Source: Lepus europaeus (lineage: Eukaryota > Chordata > Mammalia > Lagomorpha > Leporidae). From it: 64,000 nt of DNA. Where the stretch lies: positions 1,797,024 through 1,861,023 of the forward strand of contig NC_084850.1 of assembly GCF_033115175.1 (NCBI RefSeq). The letters are read 5' to 3'. Positions 1-28,211 of this stretch are shown piece after piece. The position numbers were made by a program, and so were the translations under genes. The notes beneath the pieces are model-generated. The model saw only the letters and a list, made by a program, of their open reading frames with translations, did not search any database and was not told where the DNA came from. Numbering within the stretch: the stretch's first letter is position 1; the number at the start of each line of letters is the position of its first letter.

Positions 1-17348
<17,348 letters not shown>

Positions 17349-17377
17349 TTTAGCATAAAATATCGTTGTGCTGGCAA
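17349..17377 (-). other. NSDHL: NSDHL 5' UTR part of exon 2 (approximate)
   Basis: The sequence between the ATG and the nearest plausible AG acceptor (17378-17379, AAAAATTAG) is 29 bp. A second AG lies closer to the ATG, so the upstream limit is an inference. Confidence 0.45.
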
Positions 17378-17389
17378 CTAATTTTTCTC

Positions 17390-18594
17390 TTGGGAAAAGA
17401 TATATTTAGAGAGAGACATTAATGTGCTACAAACCAACACATCCTTAGTTGTTCTAGGTGGATGCCATTCCCCATTTGAGCAGCACTCAGCTATCCTGCA
17501 ATGTAGGCTGCTCTCTTAGAAAGGGGCACTTGCTGGGTCCATAACTCACCAGATACTTGGCAAATAACCCGACTTCCCACTCTGCCTCTGATCCACTCCA
17601 ATATCCTTTGATGCACTGTAGCTTTCCCCACAGCACTCCATTATTCCCACTGTACCACTTACTCTCAATTTTTCTTGTGGTCCTCATTAGATGGTGGCAG
17701 GGCACAGGCCTAGAAAACCTACTGTTTGTGAAAGCCTTGTTCAGAGAACATTATTTGGTGAGGAGGCAGCAGGTGTGCTGCTGGCACTGGGGTCTCAAAT
17801 GCTATGATTGCTGCAGGTTACCCCATATCATGAGTTGTACACTCCTTGCCACTCTTACTGGGGGCTACCAGGTGTCCCTGTCAGGAATGATGTTGAGTTT
17901 GTGGGCATATCAAAGGCCAAACTGGCCTTCTGATGGATGTTAGGAGCCTCCCTGTCTGATAAGGTCATTTGTGGGGAGCTTTTTTCTGAACTCATAATGG
18001 AAACTATGAGGAAAATAAATTTCAAAACTTGATTTTCCCAAGCCTGCAGTTCTGTGTCCCATCCTCCCACTCCTTATCTTGCAGTCTCCTTCACACTGGC
18101 AGGGACCCTTTCAGCAGCTCACCCCAAACAGATGTGGCTGAGATTTGGCTCATTTGGTGCAATGTGGATCAGCACCAAGGTAGCTGAAGAATAAGGATTT
18201 TGATGTCTTGCACCGAATCTTACGAACAGAGCACGGGTTCTGCCTGTCTTGCTGCTGCCATGTCTTGGATATGCAACACACTCACACATCTGCTGAACTC
18301 AGGGCCATGTTGTATGCATGCATATCCATGCCACACACGCCTACAGCCACTTAAGATGTAGGGGCTTTGCCTGGCAAATGGCTTTGTGCTTTGTATGATG
18401 CTGTTACAATCCTGAACATCAACTGCTGGCTTCTGTCTCAGTGTCCCCAGACACTCTAGGAAACATGAACAAGCATGAAGGCAGATGGCATTTATGGGTA
18501 TCGGGTCTTGGCCCCCCCATGGCCGTTACTGACCCCTGCTGGCAGGGATCTCAGGACTGTGTGCCTGGGGCCAAGACCATCTCCTCCTGCCCAC
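17390..18594. other. Start of the long first NSDHL intron, unassigned
   Basis: About 1.2 kb without a repeat I recognise. No conserved protein match in the short ORFs of either strand. Confidence 0.5.
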
Positions 18595-18680
18595 TAGTCA
18601 AGAAGCAAAGGAAAAGATGTTCAACGTCATGAAAGAAATGAAAATCAAAACCACAATATGGTACCACAAACTACAGTGCT

Positions 18681-19028
18681 ATAGTTTGGATGTTGAATGT
18701 TCCTCCAGAGACCCATGTATTAAAGACTTGGCCTGTAGGGTGATGCTATTTGGAAGTAGTGGAACCTTTAGGAGGTGAGGTCGTGCCCTTGAATGGTAGT
18801 TCTTGCAAATTGGTTGTTATAAAGGCCAGAGTTTGGGCCTACATACTCTCTGCTTCCTGGATCACTGTATGATTTTTACTGTATGCACTCTGCCAGCTGC
18901 CATGGGCCCCTCATCAAAGCCAAAGCCTGTACCATGCTGAATAGATGCTAACTCTCCAAAATTGTGAGCTAAGTAAACATTTAAGCTAGCTGCTTCAGGT
19001 ATTTTGGTACAGTGATGAAAAACTAAGA
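18681..19028 (+). mobile_element. MaLR-like LTR inside the L1M
   Basis: Starts GTGCTATAGTTTGGATG and ends near AAAACTAAG, with GGAACCTTTAGGAGGTGAGG and ATTGTGAGCTAAGTAAAC inside. A solo LTR by appearance. Confidence 0.6.
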
Positions 19029-19443
19029 TATATGGTTATTACAAAAACCAGAAAATAGAAAAATACACATGTTGGCAAGGATGTGGAACAACTGAAACCC
19101 TCACATACTGTTACGAGGAATGTAAAATGGTACAGCCACCATGGAAAACAGTGTGGCAGTTCCTCAAAAAAATTTAATTCAGCATTACCATCTGATCCAG
19201 CAATTTCACTTCTGGGTATATTCCACACCCTTACCCTCACCCCCAATTGAAAGCAAGCACTTAAACAGATTTTTGTGCATCCATATTAATAGTAGCTTCA
19301 TTCACTGTAGCCAAAAAGTGAAAGCAACCCAAGCGTCCATTGATAAGATTATTAGATAGATAAAATCGATACAGTGAATATTATTCAACCTTAAAAAAGA
19401 ACATTCTGACAAGTTACAACATGGATGTTCTTGAAGGATGTTT

Positions 19444-19475
19444 TAAAAATTGTATTTGTTTTCATTTCATGTGAA

Positions 19476-19530
<55 letters not shown>

Positions 19531-20149
19531 CTTCTATCTGTTGGTTCATTCCCCAAATGCCCACAACAGCCAGGGCTAGGCCAGGCTGAAGTCAGGAGCC
19601 TTGAATTCAATCCAGATCTCCAATGTGGGTGGCAGAGAGCCAAGTACTTGAGTTATCACCTGCTGCGTCCCAGGGTATGCATTAGCAGGGAGCTGGAATC
19701 AGCAGCCAGGGGGCTGGTGCTGTGCACAGTGGGTTAAGCCATCTCCTGTAGTGACAGGGTCCAATATGGGCACTGGTTTGAGTCCAGGCTGTTTCACTTC
19801 CACTTCCTGGCTGTTCCATTTCCTCCCTGTTAATGCGCCTGGGAAAGCAGTGGAAGATGGCCCAAGTCCTTGGGCCCCTTTCACCCATGTGGGAGACCCG
19901 AAATAAGCTCCTGGCTTCAGCCTGACCCAGTCACAGCTGTTGCAGCCACTTGGGGAGTAAACCAGCAGATGGAAGATCTCTCTCTCTCTCTCTCTCTCTA
20001 CTTTTCTCTCTGTAACTCTGCCTTTCAAATAAATAAATGAATCACTACAAAAAAAAAAAAGAGTGTAGGCAGGATTCAAACCTAGGCACTGTGATATGGG
20101 ATCCTAAGCGGTGACTTACCGCTATGCTAAACACCTGCCCTCCCCCTGC
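19444..20149 (-). mobile_element. CSINE, old copy split in two
   Basis: Antisense copy at 19444-19707, with (GA) run at 19480-19526, continuing at 20061-20149 (CACTGTGATATGGGATCC, ACACCTGCCC). Split by a sense CSINE. Confidence 0.85.
19709..20060 (+). mobile_element. CSINE nested in an older CSINE
   Basis: Sense copy GGGGCTGGTGCTGTGCACAGTGGG to an A-rich tail near 20060, inside the antisense copy. Confidence 0.9.
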
Positions 20150-20440
20150 CCTCAATGTTACCCTCTGTGAAACAAGCCAGGCACAGAAAGACAAGCAGTG
20201 ATTCTACTCACAGAAGGTCCCGAGAGGAGTCACAGTCAGAATCAATGAATGGCGGATGCTAGGGGCTGGGGGAGGCTGGGGAGTTAGTGCTTAAGGGGGA
20301 CAGAGTTTCAGTTGGGAAAGATGAAGTTTTCTGGAAATGGATGGCTGTACAGCAGTGTGTATGTGCTTAAATGCCACTGAACTATACATCTAAAAATAGT
20401 TGATGGTACACTTTCTGTTATGTCTATTTGACCATACCCA

Positions 20441-21450
20441 TGCGCAGAAAACTAGCTCTGAACTATTGAAAGCCTCCTCAAATCATTTGCCTTTAGCATG
20501 GTAGGTCTTACACTCTGTTAAAAACTAATATGTGTATCTACTATATACACTGGGACAAAGTTTTATACCACCTTTTGCTGGTGAAACCCAAGCCCCCTGT
20601 TCCACTTTTGGGTGAGGGGAAGAGGCTTGCTGACAAGATCTGATGAACAGAGAAGTGAGAGAGCCCAGTTTCCTCCTTCCTCCTGGGGAAAGTTCCCACC
20701 CACTCACTACCAGAGAAAAATGGAGGAGATAGTCTGTCCATTTCAAAGCAGAGAGGGATGAGGGTGTCCTTGCACAGCCTCTTTGTAAAGGAGAAAGGTC
20801 ATCCATACCCTACTTTCCATGCTGTTCTGTGCTGGAAGCTGGATTGTGGCCATCAAAAGCTCATCATTTTTGGCTGTGTGTGAACAACTCTGGCCTAAGC
20901 AAGGCTGTGCAAACAGGACTCCAAGCAAGAAGCACTTTCCTCCAAACCACCCAAGCTGTAGAGTGTGGCTAGGCAAGGAAAGCAAAGTAACATTTTTCAG
21001 ATGTTTTGTTGGGTTCCTGATATGGGGAACTAAGCCTGGGATTCTGAAAGAGGATTCCCCTTTCTCCTGTCAAGCTGCACAAGACTGGGTCTGAGAATCT
21101 AGTATAAAGGGTAGGATTTGCCCAATGCAGACACAAACACAAACTTTCATTATGGATACCTTTCTTTCAGAAAACACTGCAAAGCAGGAGTCCTGGAGAA
21201 ACAAAAGCAAGGCCTCCCTTTGAGAATTCACAGATGCGATATGGGGGAGAAAACCACGCAGGTTAATATCACTGAGGCCTCAGGTTAGCCCTTACTACGC
21301 TGGAGCAATCCAGCTCAACCTCATCCATTCACACACTTGCCACGTCCCTGTGTTTTGGTCAGTGGTTTGTATGTGCTTGTTTGGTTACTTGTAGAAGACA
21401 GAAAGTCCCTAGCTTTGACTTGGGGGCGGGCCACTTGGAAGCTCATCAGC
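20441..21450. other. NSDHL intron 1 segment without recognised elements
   Basis: Single-copy-looking DNA. No gene or repeat identified. Confidence 0.45.
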
Positions 21451-21454
21451 AGGC

Positions 21455-21600
21455 CTGTGAGCTTAGCATATGCTGTTCCCTCTGCCTGGAATACCTTCTG
21501 GCCCCTGTCCATGATGAGTTCCTCCTCCTTCATGGCATGGCTCCACCTTCCTGTCACTGAAGCCTTCTCCCCCTCCCCAGGAAAGGTGAGCTCCTTCCTC
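21455..21600 (+). mobile_element. L2 fragment (probable)
   Basis: Wording TGTTCCCTCTGCCTGGAATACC, CATGGCTCCACC and AAGCCTTCTCC matches the L2 3' region. Confidence 0.6.
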
Positions 21601-22124
21601 AGCACCTGCTTGTGCTCTCACGCTAACACTGAGCACACTGCATGATGCTTTTTCTCACTCCCATCTTGGCCCACTAAGGCTGGGGGCCCCTGCCTGGAAG
21701 AGAGGAGTGCCTACACTTATGGAGACTCACTGTGCAGGGCAGGAGACAGGGGGGCCTCACACTTGTGCAACTCTGTAACTGCTGAGTCAGGTGAGTGCTG
21801 GAGGCCTCACAGGAGCTAAAGAGGGTGTAGGCAACCTAGACATTGCATAGCCAGGGCTGGGAGGGGCAAGGTGATGGCACAAGCCAGCATGTTCTGCTAA
21901 CTGTAACAAAGTGTGTCACACTGAGTGTGATGCAAGATTTGGAGCAAAGTTCAGAACATGTAGTGACCATGTGCCACTGGAAGTGGTAGGCAAGGCTAAG
22001 TATTATGATCAGAAAGGTTGTTTTGGCTGCAGTGTGGACAAGGGATTTTAGCTAAGCCGAAGGCTTCAGGCATGCTAGGTAGGGGGCAAATCTGAGAAAA
22101 GAACTCACATTGCCTCCAGACCTG

Positions 22125-22310
22125 CTAAATGTCAGACCCTTTTATGCAGGAGAACATTATCTCGTTAAGATCCAAAAAGCATCCAGTTAGTTCTGATTTC
22201 ATTCAACAGATGAAACATTGAGGCTCAGAGAGGTCAAGTGAGTCATCGAAGGTCACACAGCCTGGAGAGAGCTTGTGTTTGCTCCTTCTACTTTGTTAAA
22301 TTGCCACCCC
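22125..22310 (+). mobile_element. MIR SINE
   Basis: MIR core: ATTCAACAGATGAAACATTGAGGCTCAGAGAGGTCAAGTGAG and GGTCACACAGCC (given here in parts: GAGGCTCAGAGAGGTCAAGT, AAGGTCACACAGCC). Confidence 0.8.
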
Positions 22311-22339
22311 ACAGACTGACTGGGAAGCATGGTGTGAAA

Positions 22340-22990
22340 AGACATGAAGCTAAAAGGGTTAGCAGGGGCTGAGCTGGGCAGGAGATTCATACGGCCAGCT
22401 GAAGGTTCTGAGTTTTACTCTGCAGTTATGAGTAGCCTCTGAAGGTTTAAGAGCAGGGGTAGATTTGACCAGAGCTATTCATGGCAGCTTTTAACCTGGG
22501 GATGCAGGGGCCTTCTCATCAGTCATCCAAACTGCCTACAGTGTACTCCATGTCTGATGCAGGCACTGAAGCACCAGCAGTGAACAAAACAATGAAGTGT
22601 GCCCTTGGGAAGCCTGCTCTCTAGAGAAGGGGCAACAAAGAACGAGGTAAGTAAGTACAGAGTGACAAGTACTATGGGGAAGATGTATACTGGGAGTATA
22701 GTACTAACTAAGGTGCTTTGGGTAGCCTCACCAAGGAAGCTGAGCAAAGACCTGGAAGGGTGAATGATACAAGAGCAGCAGGAAGAAGATAGAGTAGCTA
22801 CAAAAGTTCAACGCAGGAATGTGCCTGGCACTTGAGGCCCAACAAGGAAGCCAGTGTCCTGGGGAGAGAGGGGGAGTGCAGCGAGCCAGGCCAGAAGAGG
22901 AGAGCAGTTTGGAGGTTGAACCAGGGTTAACAGACCACGGTGGGAACTCTGGCTTGTACTAGCTGGGAGGCGGATGATAAATGCTACAAT
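22340..22990 (-). mobile_element. L2 fragments
   Basis: Antisense L2 wording GCAGTGAACAAAACAATGAAG, GAATGTGCCTGGCAC and CAACAAGGAAGCCAGTGTCC. Two pieces whose order suggests a rearranged or double insertion. Confidence 0.65.
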
Positions 22991-22999
22991 TGGGAAAGG

Positions 23000-23750
23000 A
23001 ATACAGGTGGAAAACAGAAAAGAAATGGCATTTAATGGGCAGAACCGATAGAACTTAGAGACTAGATACAGGGGAGAGGGCAGGGAAAGTTAAACATGAA
23101 CACCAAGTTTTGAACCCAGTTCACTGCTGTAAAGAGGAAGAGGGCAAAAAGCAGACACTCCTCTTAAGGTGTGCTAGGATGCCTCAGGCCTTTGGAAGCC
23201 AGAGAAACCTCTGCTCTGTCCTCTGCCTCCCCGAATAACCGCCTGAATGCCGCATGAGTAGTAAAGCTGAGAGCCGCGGAGCTGTCTTAGGAGGGTAGAT
23301 CCCGGTCCTTTTGCAGTTTCAAGTCAGCCCTTACCATTACTCATGCTCCCTTGGAGATCTTCTTCCACAGTTCCCGTGACTTTGCTCACAAGGGTGTCTC
23401 GGCCTGGAGTTCTCCTCCCTGACTGCCTTGAGTGTCTGTCAAAAAGAGTGTATTTTGAGACAAGTATGAGGAGGAACCTCCTTCACGTCGTTCAACACCC
23501 CTTGTCAAGGTCTCCGACTCACCGTACCGGGCTGCTCCTGGAACCTGCTGTATTCTTCTGGCACAAAGGACTCTCTCAAACAACCAGTCTACGTGCCAGA
23601 TGTCAAACCCTCTGCGACGACACTCAGCACGCCCCTTCCCCTGTCAGGGTCTCAGCTATCCTGTGAGTAAGTACAGTCCCAGCTCCCACACGAAGGTCCT
23701 GGGATCTTTCTGATGCCCTTGTTCCTAAATCAGTCTTAGGCCAGACCAGA
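23000..23750. other. Proximal NSDHL intron 1, no recognised elements
   Basis: Leads into the CpG island. Holds possible alternative donor sites on the minus strand (23332-23337) but no supported exon. Confidence 0.4.
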
Positions 23751-23850
23751 AACAACTGCCACTCAGACCGCCCCGCCTAGTCCTTCGCTCGCCCGCCCTG
23801 CCCTGTCGCCGATACAAAGCGGCTTCCGAAGCCTACAAGGCAACTCTTAC

Positions 23851-24000
23851 CCTTCGGTCCGTAAATGTCCCCCAGTCAATCTCAGCTAGCCCGCCGCCGG
23901 CATAGAGCGAGCTCCAGCCTAGGAAGGCCACCCTTTTTTCCCCCGCCTGTGTGAGCTGAGAATCAGCCGAGCTCCTTCTTCCAAGCGGATTGGCCGGGCC
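23851..24000 (-). other. NSDHL: Candidate non-coding first exon of NSDHL
   Basis: On the minus strand a good donor GTAAGAG (23844-23850) ends a GC-rich segment inside the CpG island, upstream of which lie CCAAT boxes. It has no long ORF, as expected for the untranslated first exon. The transcription start is not visible and the upper limit is a guess. Weaker donors at 23332-23337 (GTAAGG) could serve alternative first exons. Confidence 0.5.
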
Positions 24001-24227
24001 TAGAGTCGGCTCAGCCAGTCGGAGCTCTCAGCGTGATGTTGTCCAATGAGAGCAGGTCTCGCCCTCCCAGCGCACCGCCCCCCGTCTGGGCCCGGGCTTT
24101 GTGAGGTTAGCCCTACCCACTCCAGACGTAGACCAATGGGGAGCGCCGGAGGTGAGCCGGCGGCCAACAGGGAGCGGGGCCGCGCGCGCGGGGCGGTGGG
24201 AATGGCGCCGAGTCGGTGTGTACGTAG

Positions 24228-24241
24228 GTTGCCGTAACAAC
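24228..24241 (+). promoter_or_regulatory. RFX X-box-like site just upstream of the CETN2 start codon
   Basis: GTTGCC-GT-AACAAC fits GTNRCC-N2-RGYAAC at 11 of 12 specified positions. It lies 22 bp before the ATG, within the probable start region. X-boxes mark centriole and cilium genes, which fits centrin-2. Confidence 0.55.
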
Positions 24242-24262
24242 GGGCTGCGGAGTGCGTCGGCT

Positions 24263-24265
24263 ATG
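24263..24265 (+). CDS. CETN2: CETN2 exon 1 coding part (ATG only)
   Basis: The start codon is followed immediately by the donor GTGAGT (24266). As in human CETN2, the first exon contributes only the initiator methionine. The next exon starts with GCC (Ala2). Confidence 0.93.
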
Positions 24266-27057
24266 GTGAGTGCTGGCTCCCCAGTCCGGCCTTGCACCCA
24301 GGGACTGAGTCCTTCTCGGGCCCCGGCCCCGGCCGCGGCCCCGCCACACCACACTGACTCTCTTGCACCTTGCTCAGCTTTGGTGCACTGATCCTTCCTT
24401 TGAGTAGTTTCCCGGAAGGGTAGAGTAGACACGCCAGCCACCCCGCTGGGCCTGCGCTTCGCTCTAGCCTCCCCGTCATGCACAGCGGGCCCTTACCCAT
24501 CCCTCGGGTCCCCCTGGCTTTCTCTACCCGCCTCGGGGTCTCCCTAGGCAAAGAAGAGGGCCCAACCCCTCTCAGATCCTGGCCCTTTCAGGTCTTGGCC
24601 TCCTCTCTGTGCCAAACTTCCCTCACCTGGGAGAAGCTTTGTTATGTTCTGATTGTTAACTTGTATTTTACAATTTAAATATGGGGCATTCCGGAGATGC
24701 TTTGAGCATCTTGGGGAGGGTATGAAGGTGCCAAATAGATTAAGTTTTACTATTTGATACGGGCAGAAGTAATTGGAAAGTCAGAGTACCTCTTGGGAAG
24801 TCGAGTACCGCGAGGGGTTGTTTTTGGAGCCAGGATCCCTGCGTTCAGGGAAGGCAGTACTCACTTGAGTTATCTACAGTCACTTCCTTAGCTAACTGCC
24901 TCAGAGTGATGTATCAGAAGAACAAGGGATCTCTTTGCTTCTAAAAACACTAAAGAAAAGGGAGGGAGAGCGCTTCACGGGAAGTTTCATTCTTTCCAAT
25001 AAACCCCTTATCTCTTGTTAAGCAGAAATTGGGAATTGGTTGGTATAAATTAGTTTTAAAAGAGATAGCAGTGTCTGTAACTATGGACTGTATTACATAA
25101 CAGTGTGCTCATGTATTCGGATAATTTCTACAGGCCTCTAACTTTAAGAAGGGAAACATAACATCTAGTGCCCAGCGGAAAAGGATGAGTCCTAAGCCTG
25201 AGCTTACTGAAGAGCAGAAACAAGAAATCAGGGAAGCTTTTGATCTCTTTGATGCTGATGGAACTGGGACCATAGATGTTAAAGAACTTAAGGTAAGCCC
25301 TACATGTTCTTGCTATACTACCTCTGCCTCTTCCTTACCCTTTCTCTGTCACAACTCTACCCCTTTTGCCCTCTCCTTCCTGTAAAAACTAACAGGGCTG
25401 GAATTTTTGTGCTCTCTTTTCCTGTCTTTTATTATGCCAAGTGTTACTAAATAAAATTTATAACAAAGGTCAGTTACATCAATGGTTATTCTGTAGTCAT
25501 TTTACCATTATTATAATAGATGCTGGCTTCATATTCTCAACAATTATTTTTGCTCCTGCTAGGTTCAGATATGCATATTGAGACATTCCTGTTTCCTTAC
25601 AGGTGGCAATGAGAGCTCTGGGGTTTGAACCCAAGAAAGAAGAAATCAAGAAAATGATAAGTGAAATTGATAAGGAAGGCACTGGAAAAATGAACTTTAG
25701 TGACTTTTTGACTGTGATGACTCAGAAGATGGTAAGCTGGTTGAGATGCCCATTAACATGTTTTTGCTCATAGTGATAGATAATGTCTATCTAGAGTAAA
25801 TGCAAAAATAATTTTAAAATAGTGATAAAGTCTATCTATCTAGTCTAGATGTGAAAATGACTTAATTGGAGAAAAATTGACAAAGATTGGAGAATTCATC
25901 TGATAAAAGATAGTATTTTTGACTGAGAATTAGCCTAAATTCTTATTGGCTTTCTTCAAGGTCACAAACTAATGAAGTCATTTCACCCTTTGTAAAGTAG
26001 CAACAGTGTCGTTTTTCACTGTTTTTCCAACTGATATATCTGTGATAAACCCAAATAGAAAAACTGTAAACACCATTAATTTTTAAATGCAAGGTGGAGG
26101 GTTAGGGAATGAATCTAAGAAGTTGATTCCCCTGGAAGTCCCTCCTTGGCATTTGAACTAGAGCAAACTCTGAACAGGAGAAAGGAGAACACAGCAAAAT
26201 ACCAGGGCTTAGCATGCCAATGTGCAGTGTCAGGTTCACTAGGTGTCTCGGCAGCTGCCTCTAATTCTGTCCTTTGTCTTCTTAGCTTGTATTGTTGTAA
26301 ATGAGGGGGGGACTGGGCAGAGGTAGGGCTATGGAACATGGGTAACCATAGTGTTTTCCTGATAATGCATTTTATGTTCTACTTGTTAAGTCTGAGAAAG
26401 ATACCAAAGAAGAAATTCTGAAAGCTTTCAAGCTCTTCGATGATGATGAAACTGGAAAGATATCATTCAAAAATCTGAAACGCGTGGCCAAGGAGTTGGG
26501 CGAGAACCTGACAGATGAGGAGCTACAGGTTTGTCATGTGTGGGGCTGGAACGGTGAATTCCCACTGTTGAGCCCTCTGAGACTTCTCTGCTTTTGATTT
26601 TTCCCTGGTGGGAAAACCTCTTTGGATGAAAGGTACTGTTCTTTGGCCCCTTTGCTAACAACGTAACTTTCCTTTGATACTGACAATCCTATGACCCTGC
26701 TTCCAGAAAAATGCGTGTGTGTACAGTTTTATTTACTGTTTTAGGTTTTGGGAGTCCTTCTGGTCAAGACCTTCAAACTTCCTTCCAGGTGACATGTATG
26801 ACAAAATATGACTTGGTTTTCCAATGACTCTTCAAGAGCCAAGTTATTATAATGTATTGAGTAGACTACAATTGTCTATTCACGCAGCAATGTTAAAAGC
26901 CTATGATGTAGTCACCTTTTTGTTTATTTTATGAATTAATGTTCTCTGAATCTTTACTGTCATGCAGGAAATGATTGATGAAGCTGATCGAGATGGAGAT
27001 GGAGAAGTCAATGAGCAAGAGTTCCTGCGCATCATGAAAAAGACCAGCCTCTACTAA
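24263..27057 (+). CDS. CETN2: CETN2, centrin-2 (complete, 5 coding exons, 172 aa)
   Basis: Calcium-binding EF-hand protein of the centriole lumen. It is also the third subunit of the XPC-RAD23B damage sensor and is found at the nuclear pore. Exons are 24263-24265, 25134-25292, 25603-25731, 26391-26528 and 26968-27057, all GT-AG and in frame, giving 1+53+43+46+29 = 172 codons as in human. The EF-hand loops are at about residues 41-52, 77-88, 114-125 and 150-161. The fourth (DRDGDG...E) is canonical. The second and third end in Asp and Asn instead of Glu at loop position 12, as in human centrin-2, where the C-terminal hand binds calcium best. The C-terminus KKTSLY keeps the phosphorylatable Ser170. 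The basic N-terminal tail differs slightly from human. Transcribed from the promoter shared with NSDHL. Confidence 0.98.
25134..25292 (+). CDS. CETN2: CETN2 exon 2, residues 2-54, EF-hand 1
   Basis: Acceptor TTTCTACAG, donor GTAAGC, 159 bp in phase 0. It encodes the basic N-terminal tail, the [10 protein letters not shown] helix and loop [13 protein letters not shown] methionine at 25185 (RKRMSP) is internal and is not the start. Confidence 0.97.
25603..25731 (+). CDS. CETN2: CETN2 exon 3, residues 55-97, EF-hand 2
   Basis: Acceptor CCTTACAG, donor GTAAGC, 129 bp in phase 0. It encodes [13 protein letters not shown] and loop [12 protein letters not shown], and ends at VMTQKM. Confidence 0.97.
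26391..26528 (+). CDS. CETN2: CETN2 exon 4, residues 98-143, EF-hand 3
   Basis: Acceptor CTTGTTAAG, donor GTTTGT, 138 bp in phase 0. It encodes loop [12 protein letters not shown] and the helix to EELQ. The donor is weaker than the others. Confidence 0.97.
26968..27057 (+). CDS. CETN2: CETN2 exon 5, residues 144-172 and stop, EF-hand 4
   Basis: Acceptor TCATGCAG precedes GAAATGATT. It encodes the canonical loop [12 protein letters not shown] and the C-terminus KKTSLY, ending in TAA at 27055-27057. Confidence 0.97.
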   Translation, partial: EMIDEADRDGDGEVNEQEFLRIMKKTSLY

Positions 27058-27580
27058 GATCCATGTCGTCTTTTCTACTGCAAGCACACCTAACTAGATT
27101 TAGTGCCTGCCATTGTGTAAAATCTGGCTTTTGAGAACACAAACTATTTTCTCCCACATTGACCTCCCTACATAATTTTAGTTATGGCCTCTAATCTATT
27201 TCAGACTTTTAAAGTGTTCTTTGATACTCAAACTCTTTGTAAAATGACCTGCTGATTACTTGAGTTCTCCAAAGCAGAATAAGAGCACATTGGAGCGGAG
27301 AAAAGGGTCTTAAAGCATTGCCCACCTTCCATTTTGCCTTGCATTGCTTCGCTCTTGTCATATATTTCACAGAGATGCACACTGAATGACTTCTTAGACA
27401 AGCACATGTTGTACCCATGTCACCAGAAGCACTGGTCGTTTTTCAGTGGTTCTAGTTTCTAGTTGATACCAGAGTGTAATCTTCTATTTTATAAAACCCA
27501 GTGAACTCTTGCATTGGCATTTGGATGTATGTTAATGCTATTTGTTTTGTCTTAAAAATAAAACCTTTCTTAGTCTGAGC
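27058..27580 (+). other. CETN2: CETN2 3' UTR with polyadenylation signal
   Basis: Non-coding tail after the stop. A single canonical AATAAA lies at 27557-27562, so cleavage is expected at about 27575-27585. No repeat insertions are visible. Confidence 0.85.
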
Positions 27581-27584
27581 TTTT

Positions 27585-28197
27585 GTTTAAGGATGAGTTC
27601 TTTATCCTTGACTGTGAGTTCATCTTCTAAGGTATCATTGAAGGCAGCTTGGTACATACAAAACTTACAACCTTATGGACAAAACCAGAATAGTCCTTTG
27701 CTAATTTCCTGGTATGGATTGTTTCTTGCTTTGGAAATCCATGAGTTTGTAAAACTCATAGACTTTCCATTTCTCCTAAGCTTAAATGATGCCCTGCAAA
27801 GAATTTTGACAAAGTATAAGTCTGGAAAAAAGAATCTTGTTGAGGAGAGCCAGTTTGCTGTGACAGGCCAGATGCAGCTAATCTCTGGTGAGTTTAATTG
27901 CTTGCAGTGTCCATTGTCCCTTGAAGTTGGGTTGAGCTGTGTGTCCTGACAGTTGCCCTCTTGGCCTCTCACAGGATTCCTGCAAGAGGAACCCTGGTAG
28001 ATGGCATTAAAGTCTCTGCTCCAGGTAGGTAGCAAGAATGGGAATGGAAAATGAATAACAATGATGGGATGCTCAGTTACCCACATGTAGAAAGGGTGGG
28101 AAAGGGCTTTTAAACTTTTGGGGGCATCTTAGCCCCCTGGAGATAGGGTTGCCTGATTTAACTAATGGAAAGAGAACACCTGGGTACCTTTGAATTT
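27585..28197. other. Downstream of CETN2, no recognised elements
   Basis: ORFs of 135 and 137 codons overlap on opposite strands here. Neither resembles a known protein. Confidence 0.45.
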
Positions 28198-28211
28198 CTG
28201 ATCAGTACTTT

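Larger units (their letters stand above)
18595..20440 (+). mobile_element. Old L1M 3' end carrying a LTR, a CSINE and a CSINE inside that CSINE
   Basis: L1M pieces at 18595-18680, 19029-19443 and 20150-20440 are collinear (GATGTTCAACGTCATG, ATGTGGAACAACTGAAACC, CTAGGGGCTGGGGGAGG). The gaps are explained by the nested insertions below. Confidence 0.78.
23750..24450. promoter_or_regulatory. Bidirectional CpG-island promoter of NSDHL and CETN2
   Basis: CpG-dense GC-rich segment between the divergent genes. No TATA box is visible. CCAAT motifs occur at 24043-24047 and 24133-24137 (plus) and 23989-23993 (minus, ATTGG), which are candidate NF-Y sites. GC boxes occur at 23768-23773, 24075-24080 and 24191-24196. 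NF-Y plus Sp1 is the usual pattern of a TATA-less housekeeping promoter, and NF-Y commonly cooperates with SREBP on sterol genes. I could not find a convincing sterol regulatory element. Confidence 0.85.

Noticed and set aside
24028-24483. 151-codon minus-strand ORF and others over the CpG island
   Set aside because: GC-rich promoter DNA has few stop codons; no homology and it overlaps the shared promoter.
25185-25385. ORF starting at an internal CETN2 methionine
   Set aside because: Shadow of CETN2 exon 2 reading into the intron; the true start is the ATG at 24263 joined by splicing.
27542-28086. 135- and 137-codon ORFs on opposite strands behind CETN2
   Set aside because: No resemblance to known proteins and mutually overlapping; no supporting signals.
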